Below are positions 36,189-48,900 of a stretch of 64,000 bases of DNA, piece after piece (positions within the stretch are counted from its first letter, which is position 1; each line of letters begins with the position of its first letter). Both the position numbers and the translations under genes were made by a program. Origin of the DNA: Opisthocomus hoazin (Eukaryota; Chordata; Aves; Opisthocomiformes; Opisthocomidae); NCBI RefSeq assembly GCF_030867145.1, contig NC_134427.1:15771001-15835000 (forward strand), in the 5' to 3' direction. Under the pieces are notes generated by a model. The model did not search any database, was not told the DNA's origin, and saw nothing but the letters and a program-made list of their open reading frames with translations.

Positions 36189-39100
36189 GTACGTACGGCC
36201 CTACGGGGAGCGCGGACCCCAGCGGGGGGGGGGGGTGGTGCGGGAATGGGGGGGTGGGGACCTGAGGGGAGCCCCAGGAAGAGCCCCCGCTGCGGAGCCG
36301 CACCCGTCTCTTCGCCCTGCCCTCGCCTGAACACCGCCAGGACCGTCCCCATCAAGTTTTGGAGAGAAAAATTTACACCCGCAACTTCACCCGTCTAATT
36401 TCTCCCCCCCCCCCGAAAAAAAACCCCAGACCCCGGTGGGTCGGCAGGGTTTCCCGTCGCGGCGGGGAGGGGTCTCGGGATGCTGGGGGGAGCGCGGCCG
36501 CGTCCCGACGGCTCGGCACCCGCGGAGCCCGGGCTGGGGACCGGCGCGGGAGGAGCCTCGGGACTGGGCACAGCGGAGAGCTGCGGGGTGTCGGGGTGCG
36601 GGGAAGGCGATTTGCCGGAGGCTAAAATGGACCCGACCGCAGTTTTTGTCGTTCCGTCTTGAATTTCTGTCGTTCTGGGAATGCGTTTGTCTGCAAACAC
36701 GGCGGGGGGGGGGGGGGGGCGGAATCTCCGAATTTGAGCTTCAAGATAGCATCTAAAATCCCGGTTTAAAAGTTACGCCTCCCACCAGGGTTCTTGCGTG
36801 GTTTGATTTTACAGACTGTTTGCGCTGTAAGCGGGGAGTTGTGAAGGCTCCGAAAGCCCCTCGTGCGTTCCAGCTGAGGGTTTGTGGACGCTAACTCCAA
36901 GGCTTGGTCCTCAACGGCAGAAGTTGCCAGCTGATGGCTCCGGGTGGCTTGAGCTGGAAGCACGGTGCAGAGCTGAGCCCTGCCTGGCTCCTAAGTGAGG
37001 TGTCAGCCGCGCTTTAGAGAGCACTTGGCCTTAGTAAAATGCCACAGTCCCCAAAAGCGGGAGGCTCCTGAGCCGTCCGCACCGCAGGTCCCTCCCGAGT
37101 GGATTTGGAGAAGTTCAGCACAGCAGTCCCTCTTTGGGGACAGAACTGGCACCCGAGTGCCAGCTAGCAGGCATCCCTGAACGAGGTTGCCTGCTTCAGC
37201 AGGCGAGTAGCCCTGGAGATAGCGTACCTGGCATCAAAGCTGTTAAAACGTCCCGTGCTTTGCGAGGGTGCGGTGTAACCTGGGACGGCAGAGTTATTTA
37301 TTAGCCTGAGTTCATTTCATCGCGTGCGGTGAAAGCGGCGGTGCTGATGCAGCTGGTGGGACAAGACGTTCTGCTGTATGGATGGCAAAACGTCAGGAGT
37401 CGCTTCGTTTTTAGGCAGAATGCCGGTGCTCCCCTGTCTGGATTTTACTGGATCGCTGCTCGCTCATCCCTAGCTCGGGAAATGGGAACTTGCCTTAAAG
37501 AGGCAGCTCTTCGTGCTTTTGATACCTCGGCTGTACAGTCCTCCTAGGTGCTACGGTTGTTGTTTGAAGCAGCAGGTAAGCTTCAGGCGTGTGCAGTGTG
37601 ACCCCCTTGTACTGAACCTACTACAACACGCGCTGTTTCGGTGCGGGGTTGGTGTAATTTTCGTAAACTTCCTAGGCTGCGGTGCCTCGCTGTAGCTGTC
37701 CCGTCAGAAAAACACATTTGGATTTTTGGTTTTCTAGAAGCTGTATTTAAAAAGAGGTAATTACCCTGTAATGTGTTAATCGGAGCGAACCGGTGTGTCA
37801 GTGATGCATCGCGGAGGAGCAGAGCAACATAGCAACAGCACGCGGGGCTCTGGGGCTGACGAAGTTCTCACAAATGCAGCAAGCGCTAACGAGGAGCGGA
37901 GGCTCGGGAGTTAAGCCAGAAGTGGAAGTTTGTGTGGAAGCGAGGCATTTGTATCTCTTGGGCTAAACATGTCTGCTGCTGAATCTTTAGGCTTTTTCTG
38001 GAAGATGTAATAGGAAAAATGCAAATGTCTTTCAGAGTGGTTGCTTACAGCTCGCTTATTCTGCTCATTCAGAGCCGTGGATTGGAATTATTTGATCTAG
38101 TGAAAAAAGTAAGATTGGTTTGAAAATGTTTTGGTAAACTACAAACTGGAGTGAAATTTGGCAGTAAGGTATCTGATGGTTCCTGTTTTTCAGCCACTCA
38201 GACTATGTCTGTTATTTTGCTGGTTTAAGACAGACATCAAGTACTCAAAAATAGCTCAGGGTTAAAGATTAAAATTAGCAAATGAGTAGTTCATAATTAA
38301 AGTCTTATGGTGCTGGAAGCAGCATTACATTTCAGAGATACTGATGTCGAATCCAACTTCTGCTCGGTAGTAGTATCAAAAAATTGGTGGGATGTCTTGA
38401 CAGTTTGGGGCTAGGGCTTGTCTATGCACAGAACTTGCGTTGTTTTGCCTTAAATTACGCAACCTCCCAAGATTCACATGTAATGATACAAAGGTTTTGA
38501 TGCCAACATAGCTCATTCTTTCGGGACTGGCAGAATAAGCTATGTGCCCATACCAGAACAACAGAATCCTGGCCGTACTGGAAGAGTTATGGATTCTACT
38601 GGAATAATATGGCTTTAACTGAAACAGTAAAACCTGTAAAAACGAGAATAGTGCGGACCAGCCTTTGCTGGTGTTATTGAAATGATTCACCTCTGTATCA
38701 CTTCAGTTCCAAATCTCTGTTAAGGGAGTCGGGCGGGTACAACACCTGTATTTATTGGTCACGGCCTGGATGACGCCCTTCGTTCACGCCACGCTGTGTT
38801 CACCCGAGGCCACGCTCTGCACGATGAGCCCCGCGTCGTCCCGCTGCCACAGGGGCTCTGCGCCCGTTTGCTCGCCTGGCTGCAGCTCCGCTGCGTCAGG
38901 CCCCTTCTGCTGCCCAGGCTGAGGCCATTCCTCTTTTTTCCCTTGCTTCGATGCTACTTTTGGTGCATGCGGGACTGTGTTGCGCAGCGCAGCTCCTTGC
39001 CCCGTGGCCCGTATGCCGAGCAAGCAGTGGCCCTGTGCAGAAGCCCTGCAAAAGCCTCTTTGTTGTTACCCCAGTCCCACGTGAGCCCCGTTTTACGTGA

Positions 39101-39254
39101 GGGTGAGGTGGTGACGAGGCCTCGACAAGCGCTCTGTGCACAGCTGGGCTTGCCGGCTGCACATCTGCTCGGCCCCAGAAGCACCAGATTCAGTCAAACT
39201 GCAGAGGTGTGTGCAATTAATGAGCAACTTTGACCTGCTTCATATTACGTTATT

Positions 39255-39445
39255 GGCTTTGGCCTTGTCTACATGGGGAGAGTATGCCAATTTAGTTTAA
39301 GTCTGTTTTTAAAGTGATTTGATTAACCTGATGTGACCTCGTGTAAGGACCTGCTTATTTCGGTTCAAATGAACTTATTTGGGCTCAGCCCAAACCTGCG
39401 CTTAGTCCATTTACACAGAACTGAAATTAGCCGTGCCTGAACCGA
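39255..39445. mobile_element. Possible old non-autonomous DNA transposon (MITE-like)
   Basis: Seen: GGCCTTGTCTACATGGGGAG is followed by alternating blocks rich in TTTAGTTTAA and TTTCGGTTCAAATGAAC with partial inverted complementarity. From memory, this pattern of TTGTCTACA with TTTAGTTAA and ACTTATTTCGG blocks resembles a hAT-like or MITE family common in reptile genomes. No clear target-site duplication was found, so this is tentative. Confidence 0.35.
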
Positions 39446-39769
39446 AAGGAGAACTGACTGGTGTCTCTAAAAAATGACACAATTTTCTCATGTAAGCAGA
39501 ACTTTCTGTGGAATCTGGAACAGAGTGTCATTACTAAATCTGCAGGAGCCTTAAAGCTATTTGTAGCAAACTTTGGAAAAAAAAAAACAAACCCCAACAC
39601 CAAAGAAAACAAGCAAAACTTAAATATTGCCAGTCCTGGAATACTGAAAGCAGTGGCACAAGGCTCGCCTGGCTTGCAGCAAGGCTCTCCCAGGGCTCCG
39701 CAGCTGCAGAAGAGGGGAAGCAGTTGTGTCCTGTACACGGAGTCCCTGTGCAGTCAGAAAATTAAAAGC

Positions 39770-41080
39770 GGCGCAGGGAACTATAGGCCTGCTGGTTTGA
39801 ATGCAATAGTACAGAGTGTCTCATGACGTATTTTGTAGGAAAGAATAATTAAGCATTGAAATAATGAGGAAGCAGGCTACATTACAACAAGATTTTATCA
39901 CAGGTGGATTGTGCTACACTAATCTAACATCTTTTTTATATAACAGATTATCTAGGTGAGGTAAGGCAGGAATGTAATTTATCTAAAGCCAAACATTTGA
40001 TACCATGCCCCACAGGACATTATTGCTTAAAATGAAGATAGTGCTTCAATACAAGAATTGAAAGGTGGAAAAGGAGCTGGCCAAGGAAAAGACACAACAG
40101 TTGCATGCGAGTAAAGTTGTCTGAATGGAGCAAGGTGTTCCAAGAGAGTCAGCAGGATGGAGAGAGGTTAGTGCTGTTGCTCCCTTGGGCCCAGGCTTGC
40201 GCCTGTTGAACGGAGTGGCTGGAGCTCTGGGTAGGGTCTGGGTGTGTGCCCAGGTGCTGCGCAGGATGACGCAAAGTTGGGAGGCATTGTCAATAAGGAG
40301 GAGGATCCGATTATCATATGAAAGGAATTTAGATGACTTTGTTGATTGGAGTGATAGAAATAAAATGACATTTAATAGTGCTGAGTGCGAAGTCATGCAA
40401 AGTTTTAAGCGTGGAGACCAGCAACAAGAATTTCCAGTGTAGAAACAGGAGCTCATCAGCTGTGTGTGACAGAAGGGAGAGATGTGGATGCACTGGCTGG
40501 TCAGGAGGTAGCTGCAAGCAAGCAGTGCGATACGGCTGTGAAAGAGACCACTGACATCCTTGGATATCAGAGAAAAAGAATATGAGAGATTCAGGGAAAT
40601 ATGATGTTATCATTGTACAAATCATCCTACAGAACGTTGGTACAAGAGCTTTCCGTTGCTCATGGAGTAGCCCATTGGGATTTTGCATAGCCTTGGACAC
40701 CCCGTCAAGAAAATGTTAAATTACAACAGGAGGAGGGCTAGAGTGGTTACACAAAGGGACCATCTATTGTATGAGGTGAGGTTAAAGAGCATCGTTTGTT
40801 TAGCTCTGACCACTTGAAAAAATGGACAAGTTGCAGTAGGTCTTTTTACACACAGTTGGGACTGAATAGCAAGAAGGCAGAAAACCCAAGTCAAATAATA
40901 GCATTGGCACAAGATCAAATTGTCAAAGTTGGTCATGAATAAATTTGGATGGGAAATTAGAAGAAAGCTTCTGGCTGCCTAAGGATCGAAGTTGTGTAAT
41001 AGCCTTTCAATTAGGGTAGTTTTGAGATAGATCTTGATAATCTTATGAAAGAGATTATACAATTAAGTTAGAGAGTTCCT
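39770..41080 (+). mobile_element. Ancient, decayed CR1-clade LINE (ORF2 remnants)
   Basis: Seen: ordered fragments of a CR1/L3-type ORF2 spread over about 1.3 kb with stops and frame breaks. A NYRPAGL-like reverse transcriptase segment lies near 39780, a LSKAFDTVPH-like segment (TTTGATACCATGCCCCACAG) near 39995, and an ADD-downstream WSDRNKMTFNSAECEVM segment near 40344-40398. An IRRKLLAA-like segment matching the end of ORF2 lies near 40955. Order and spacing agree with one element on the + strand. The region between 40050 and 40250 is poorly conserved. It is far older than the other CR1 copies and has no coding capacity. Confidence 0.75.
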
Positions 41081-42942
41081 GGAGATAGGAAATGAAGTTT
41101 GCAGAGTTAGTCCTCTAGTCTCCAGTATAGTCGTGTTTTTAATGTGAGGTTGAAAGGAGGATGGACCTTGTTCTCTTTGGACTATTAACCCCATGCACCA
41201 AGGCTTCTGCTGTTTTCTTGGGGGCCAAAGCAAGAATGAATTTTCCCCATTGCTGCAGATTTGAGTCTTTTTTTTTTCCCATATTTGCCTTCCTCTCAAG
41301 CACTAGACATTGAAAGTATGTCTAGTTTCTGCACTAGACGGACACGATTGCCTGCAGTTTTTTCTGGCACGCTCCCTGGTTTAACCTGTTCGTCAGATTT
41401 TGGACCAGAGAGGCGTTTTTTCTTCAGGTTGTGTGGCCAGTGACCGTGTTGTACTTCGTGGTGTGTTTTCTGGGGTCAGTTGCTAGCGCTGTTTAGTGGA
41501 CTTTGTGTGGATACAAGGATGTGCAGGGCTGGCAGTGATCTTCACCTGCCATTTCCTGTGCCACAACACAGTTTAATCTTTTGTGCTTCTGATGTGTATC
41601 GTAAATTTGTTGTAGGACATGAGGACGTGTTCTGAAGCTCCTGGTGCATCTCAGCAGGTTGAAGAGATGTTATGAAGTAGCCACTAATAGCGTTGTTTTC
41701 CGAGACTGGAGTGCTGGGGTTGGTGTTCCCTTTCTACCTGATATTCCTAAAATAAGTTGCAAAGCTGGACTTAAAATCAGCTCTGCTCTGGTGCTGATCG
41801 GAGAAAAATTCTGCAATTGTGTTGGATAACCTCTAGAAGAAAGAAGTGATTGCTGACTGTTAGTGATGGATTAGTAAGTTTAAAAACACAGTTTTGTTAT
41901 AGGAAAGTTGAATGTATAATGTGCATCTTATTACAAGAAAGAGAGCAGGAAAGAAAAAAAACGACAGAAAGCAAGCAGGCAAGCAAGCTTGACTTAGCCT
42001 GAAGCAGAGATCACATACCTGATAAGCTGCCGGTAAAGAGAAATTGAAATCTGGAAAAATGACAGTGCAGATGAGGACAGTATTGACATGGTGGAAGAGG
42101 AAGTGTGTTAACCAAACTCCACGGAGTTGCTGAAATGCGTTGAATCATCTGACTGTGACTTGTATTCTTAGGCAAACACAATTGTATAATTGATTAATTT
42201 GTCAACACTTCTTTAGTGTGTAACACTATGGTAACCAAGAGGCTGGCTAAATATGGCCACGGAGAGCACTGTAAAACATCTTTCCTTAGGAGGGGGGGGG
42301 GAAGGCAGAGCAAGACCTGGGAGCTCTAGGTTTGGAGGACTGATACACGCACACGCAAACACACCCAAGCACATGCGTGAGCAGCTGGAAATGGCCTCCT
42401 GTTGATGGTGGGGGAAGACAAGCATGGGATGGTTTGCCGGTGATGTACGCATTCTGGATATGGTTGAAGAGGTGACACTGGCAGACAACTGCCCTGAACA
42501 CTGGTGCTACCTGACCTTTGCAGAGCAGATGGACTGGGGACAATTATGCCATCCTCCCGCCGGGTCCCTTATACCCGGGGGTCTCTAGCAGGCAGGGAGA
42601 GCAAAGGGCTTGGTCTTCCCTGCGCCACCCTGGACATCACCCTCCGCCAGCTCCTGGGACCACGGTCCTCCAGAGATACTTCTCAGGGACGTGTTGTGTG
42701 AGACAGAAACGTGTGGAGTTTCACCCCGGGCGCCCTGGGCTTGGCCGGTGGCTGGGCTGTCCCCGCGGCGGCCACCCATGCTGGCTCTGCGCAGGTGTTT
42801 GGGCAAGCCTCTCTCTTCCCGACGGCAGTGCCACGGCTCGGCAGACGCTGCGCCTCTGTCTCCCCGCAATTAGTGTTCCCCCTCGTCTATCAGTGATCTG
42901 TAAGTCAATGTGAGGTGCTTTGTTGAAGGCCAGCTATAGGCA

Positions 42943-42970
42943 GGTTGATTGATTGCTTGATTGATTGACT
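42943..42970. repeat. (TTGA)n short tetranucleotide run
   Basis: TTGATTGATTGCTTGATTGA followed by TTGACTAA: an imperfect TTGA run of about six units in NPAS2 intron 1. Confidence 0.85.
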
Positions 42971-45900
42971 AATAGATAAGCCCAGAGATGTTTGTAGGTG
43001 TGTTTATTCTTGTTTACAAACTACCCAAGCTTTGGCAAGATTTTCGAGTATGTAGCAATAGCAGGAATCATATCCATAAAAATGCTGATCTCCTCTCTTG
43101 CTTCATCTGTTCAGCCCACAAACACACGCATACACACATGCTTAAAAGAAGGTTGGTTTGCTCTCTTCTGGGCTCAGCCTACTTTAGCCTTGTTTTAACT
43201 CACAGCGCAGTGTGGCACGTTGCTTCAGGACAATAAAGTTTTGACCATAAACAACACACTAAGTAAACCACTTTTTTTGAGAAATAAATGAACAAGAGGT
43301 GAGGTCCCGTTGCCATTAATTATTTTGCATAGACATGGCAGCATTGTAGGAACATTCTCAAGCAAATGCAGAGGCTCTATCTGAAGGGAGTGGGATGAAT
43401 CCTGGCCCTGATGAAGGCAAAGGTTGAACTTCCATCAACTTCTGTGCAGTGAGGACCTCTCCAAGAGCATCAGCCCAAGAGAAAAAATAAATGTTCCTGG
43501 GTGTCAGCCCTTGGGTTTAGGCTGTTCAAGGCTCTACTGCACAAACTGCGAAGATGTTTTTGTGTATAGAGGAGGATGCTGTTGTTTGGTCCACTGTTGG
43601 CTTGTCACAGCAAACGCTGCAATTAGAGAGGCTGTAATAGCCGGGGAGGGTTACACCCCTCGCTGAGGAAGTTTGGCCGTAAACCTGTTTGTCCTGTCTC
43701 TGAGTGCAGTGTACTCTGGCACGATTTACAGTAAATTAAAAATACTCACTCTGATCAAACTGTTTCCAACCAAATTTTACGAAGTGATGCATGAAGTGTG
43801 TGTGTTAAGTGAGTCATGTGCGGCAAAAAGACGGGACTTTGGCTGACTCCGCTGCTGATGTGTATATTAAAGATCAATATCAACAGTTTGCTTTTTCTCT
43901 CAAATAGAATAATTGGAATGGCGTCATTGGGGGGCAGGCCTGTAATGGAAGGGGCACAGTAGGAAGCATTAATAAAACAAACTCTTTGTGCTAATCTGAA
44001 CACCTACATTTGCCATTTAATCTTGCTTATTGCAGAGGGCTGAGCCTTGTCATTAGTGGAGACAATGTGTCAACATAGAAAAAGGGAGTTACTTATTTTC
44101 TTCCCGTCATCAGCTCTGGGGTTAGCCTCCCACAGGGCAGCAGTGATGTGGAGCGGTGTAATTGCAGAGGGAGTGTACGCTGGCCCTTGGGTGCCTGGGA
44201 CAGACAGTTCTCATTGCTCGTTCTGCCGGAGCATGGGCTTCTGTGAAGCTAAATCACTTTCTTCTCTGGGACATCTTCACGTCTCTTGGGACTTGGCTCT
44301 TCAACTGCAAGACCTCCTGGTATCTGTGTCTCACCGGGGCCAGAGCAGAAGTCTGTTATTTGGGAAAGTTTGCACCACGTGGGAACCCTTGCTGAAAATT
44401 TTGTTGCATGGGAAAATTGTCTACAACTCCATTTTTCTACTTTCTGGTAATAGTAAAGAGTTTGGAAGGAGAGGGTCCCAGGAGAAGGCTGTTAGAGTAG
44501 GAGAGTGTGTATGATTCTGCAGTAGGCCTGTATACTGTCTGGAAAGGGCAAAGATCCATTGCCTAAAATGGGAGAAGAATAAATGCAATGGGCTAAAACT
44601 GCCGCTAAACCATTTGGAAACAAGAAATGAGACTGAATCAGAACTTTGTCTTATCCATGGCACATGTTTTGAATCCGGAGCCAAATTCCCTGTCGTGGGT
44701 ATATTCGGAGTTAAAAAAGGCAACTAGTAGAGCTATCAAGATCTAGAATGTTAGACCAATTAGTTAGTTGGTAGTAGGCTGTTGTGACTAGAGCAGAATC
44801 TCTGCTTTCGTTTGAGGGATGGAAAAAAGACTAATGCAAAGAAGAACAACTTCTGTGTTTTGATTTTTTTTTTGAAGGAAAGCATATGAGTATTAATATG
44901 TGATCCAGCTGGAATAGCATCTATCTTAAAAATTGTCCTTAGAGATAGTGTATTATATTAACATGAATTTGATTGCACGGTAAGTAAAATTTTATAAATA
45001 TACATCATCATCTTATTTCAAAAGCTGCAGCACTGAGGAAACTATTCTGGGATTTTCTAATATAGTCTGGTTTGAATTGTTCGAATAAAAAGAGATATCA
45101 GTGAATAAATCAGATAATGAGCTTCTTTACATGGAAGGCATAATGCCTATTTATGCTGTATAGAAGTCCTAAGAGAGATGAATTGTCAGTTTAATCTTCT
45201 TTGGATTGTGTTTGAAATCTACTTTTATGAGGCATTCTTGACTGTTCCAGAGATTACTGTCAGACACTTATATAGACTTTGTTTATATTTGATTTACAGC
45301 TCGACAAGGTCCTTTGCAGGCAAATGTTCATTTTCTTCAGTAGTTTTTATTTGGTTCCTTGTCCTTGAAGTAAAATTTATAGTGGTTAGAGGTGTTGCCA
45401 AAAGTTTTGTTCTGACTTAGTTGCTGTTGTCAGAAGGTAGGGAGCCCTGTTCTCTCCATGGATGCACCTCAGCAGAAGGAGCAGCCACACCGATCACCTC
45501 TTTTATCACCGGCATCTCTGACACAGCGCTGCAGAGCTGTGCAGCTGACCTGAGAGGGGCGAAGATTTCTCCCTTGCTCTGTGCAGTGGCAAAGAGTACG
45601 AGGTTTAGAGCCATTGCGATAAATACTTGCTTTTCCTGCTTTTTTGTAAGTTCTTGTGATGGGTTTCCTGTGGAAAAGAGGGTTGCTGGATGAATTGAAT
45701 CAGATTATTAAACATTAGATTTCTCTCTCTGTCTCTAACGGTGCATTGGCATTGACTGTTTACCCCTAAAACAGCTATTTTTTTGAGCAAAAATGTGAAA
45801 TTTATTTTTGTGTTTTTCCTGACATGAACGTCACGCTTTGTTAGGGAATCATTCTCAATCAGCTTTACTAGCAGCTGATTTTCCTCCCAGCCTTGCAACA

Positions 45901-48900
45901 CTTGCAGCAGCTTCAATCAAAGAGCCCCGATGGGGAAACATTGCTGGCAGGATGACATGCGATGCCGCAGTCTGATGGAGCAGGATTGCTGCTCTGCATA
46001 GGAGAAGCAAACAGCTGTGAGATATTAAAAACTTTTGACAGGGATAGGAAGATAATTCTCAAGATAATTCCGCGTCAAGCTCTGCTCTAACTTCGATCTC
46101 CTGCCAGGCTTCCTAAGCCCTGGGTCATAAGGTTAGAGAAAATTGTGGGCTGACTGTGTCATCCTTCACCTGTAGATACAGAACTTCCCAACTGCAGTCA
46201 GTCACCACCAGAGCCGGACAGCCTGTCGTCACCCTCCAATTAGGGATGACTGTTTCTAAAACATTAGCATTCATGTCAGGTCTAGATACGGATCAGCGCA
46301 GGCTTAAATCATTGTCAGGAGCAGATGTGAGATACCTAATCAGTTATTTCCTAAGGAAAATGAGTTTGATTGCATGAATAGTTGTAAATATTTCATTCAG
46401 CCATTCAGCTACCATGGCAGTGGTAAACAAGCTTCTCAGGCTGAAGAGAAGCGTTTTGTGGTGCTGTACTTGATTTCTTATTCGTTTAAACTTTAGCATA
46501 AAAGAAAGCAGCTTAGGTACTTTGGATTACTTTTTGTGACGGCACTGATCATAACCAGGGGCTCACTTTGAAGAGAGCCAAACATGCTTAACCCTGATAA
46601 ACACGGCCAGCTTCATCCCAGTTTACAACATGCGGCATTTGTCCACAGGATGAGCACAGAGCTGCCGATTTTGCCACTGGGACGTGGTCACGGCGCAAGA
46701 ATTGGTGTTGGCTTCAGCAGGAAGGCGACAGCCGGAGCACCCAAACGTCCATCCTCTGCCTCGGTTTTGCCCCTGGCCACCCGATGCCAGGCTGCGGTGG
46801 TGGGCACGGTCCTTGGCGGGGAGGTGAGCCAGGTCTAGGTGTTCTGTGCCGCTTGACAACTCTGCTGGGTCTTTGAAGCGTTGGCCGGACATAAGCAATA
46901 ATTAAGGACACAGTTTTAATTTCGTATTCGTTTTGTGCTTCTCACTCGTTGAAAACAAAACTGAGTTAAATTGGAAGAGGCTTTAATGTCCAGTCGGGAC
47001 GGGTGTAATACCAATTTCAGTGAAGTAGATAGGAATTTTACTGCTGATCTTTTGCAGAAGGGCTGATGAGAGGAAGAAAAGGAAGGAGGGGGTTAGCTTT
47101 TCTCTCTGCCTAATTGAACATTTTCCCTGCTAGAGTTTTGGCTCAGCTATTGTATAGTTTGCTTGTGAGTTTTAGGAGACACGCACAACAGCAGTGCATG
47201 AAAGAGAGAGACTGGGAGTACAGATGGTCGTTGCCTCTTGAACACGGTGTGAAATTCTGAGGAAACTGGGACTGCCAGCTAAAGGTCATGGGCATTTTTA
47301 ACTTCTGCTGCTGGCTTCGTGCTACTGCGTCAATGCTTGTCAGGGATCTTGCTGGCCTTGGTGATATTATGTAGTCAGATCATCACAGAAACAAGCTCCC
47401 TTTTTACCCATGTGTGTTTTATGCATGTACATTACAGTATGAGTCTTTCCCTCAGCTGAATTTAATGTGTATTTTCGCAGCCAGCCGTTAAATACAGTAT
47501 GGACATTGTTAGTATATGGATGTATGGTTTAAGGAGCTTTGGTCAGGAAAGCTCTAGGTAAGAAATTCATGTTTATCCTAATTCTGGAAAGCACAAATAA
47601 ATCCAAATAAATCTCACTGTCTCCACCCACGAATTACACAGATGGTTAAAAACAGAGGCATGTGCCAATGGATCTGGCGAAATGAAGGGCCAAGCTCTTC
47701 GATGCGCTTTTCACTCCATCGCAGGTGAGGCGCAATCTCCCACTGCAGCCTTTTCAGCTGGCCTGGTCTCTTGCTTGAGACCTTGTCAGCCACATCCATA
47801 GAGCCAGGATTGCTCAGCAGGATGGCAGCATCCATCGCTGCTGCTGCTAACTACTTCATAGAGGAGAGTTACCCTTCAAGAGAGATAGACTTATGTATGT
47901 ATGCTTGCACAATTGTAATCATAGACAGTCCAGAAAAACCCACAAGTCCTTAGTTTCAGGCATACCCATCCTTGTGGGACAGGACTGGTTCTCTGCCCCA
48001 TGTCCTTCCCCGCCTGTCCGTGCTGCAGCGGGTGACGGGGGACCGGGCGCTCAGCAGCACTGGGCAGAGCGGCTAAGCAGAAACGCTGCTGTTTGATCCG
48101 TTCCCTTTGCCCTGAGTCTCTGTGCTTACTCAAATCTTTTTTACATGAACATTATCTGGGAGGGACACATCTTTTTTGGTCGTAAATAGTTAAAAAAAAA
48201 AACCTCCAAGACAATCCCCAAGGCAAAGTGGGCATTCAGTCATGCTGAGTCATATTTTGTTATTATGGCTGATTATCCAGCCAACCATGCAAATAAACTG
48301 CAAGAGAAAAAAAAGGATATGTATGTGAATATCTTATCTACGACAGAATGAGGCCTTGGGTCTTTGTGCGTAATATGTGTAACTATAATGACCTAGTATG
48401 AAAGTGTTCCAGTGACTGACATATTTGCAGTCTGAAAAAGATATAAAAGTAATAAGAGAGAGAGTGAGATCTGTGGATGTTTATCTTCTCTTTTCTTTCT
48501 GAAGGAAAGTTTTGCTTTCTCATTAGATTTCTAGTGCGTATCAGCAGTACCATGCAGAATGGTGAATATGATTGCAGTTAATTGTTTAAATATTCTTTTA
48601 TTCCTGAAGCTTTCAAAACAAATAACCATCTTTTGAGGAGCTAGTTGAGAAGTGATGTGGGCAAGATAGTGCAAAAGAGAATATTGGATGTGAAGTTAAG
48701 TGTGTCAGAGAAGAGAAAGGGAAGTGTGTTGGGGGCATGTTTTAAAGAACAAAGAAAAATGGTTATATTATTAACAATAACAGTGACAGAAGTGGCAGCA
48801 ATTCTTCTGGAAAATAATTTGTAAGCTTCGATAGTTCAAATCCATCCTTGGTGTAACAGTGATGGAATTACACCTGGATCAACATCTTTTCTGGTGCTTA

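Larger units (their letters stand above)
35110..36720 (+). promoter_or_regulatory. NPAS2: CpG island, probable NPAS2 promoter
   Basis: Seen: very GC-rich sequence with frequent CpG, in sharp contrast to the CpG-poor flanks. It contains GGGGCGG-type SP1 sites near 35963, an AP-1 consensus TGACTCA at 35633-35639, and no obvious TATA box. Three long G runs lie at 35932-35947, 36224-36235 and 36704-36719. A minus-strand AAGTGGGTCA at 35869-35878 fits the ROR/REV-ERB element core. Inference: it is the only strong CpG island upstream of the recognised NPAS2 exons and carries a strong + strand splice donor at 36189, so it is the best candidate for the NPAS2 start site. An alternative promoter inside intron 1, or use of this island by an unseen minus-strand transcript, cannot be excluded. 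The edges are approximate. Confidence 0.7.

Noticed and set aside
35120-36330. Several long open frames on both strands in the CpG island
   Set aside because: High GC lowers stop-codon frequency. The translations are low-complexity Pro/Ala/Gly/Arg with no family resemblance.
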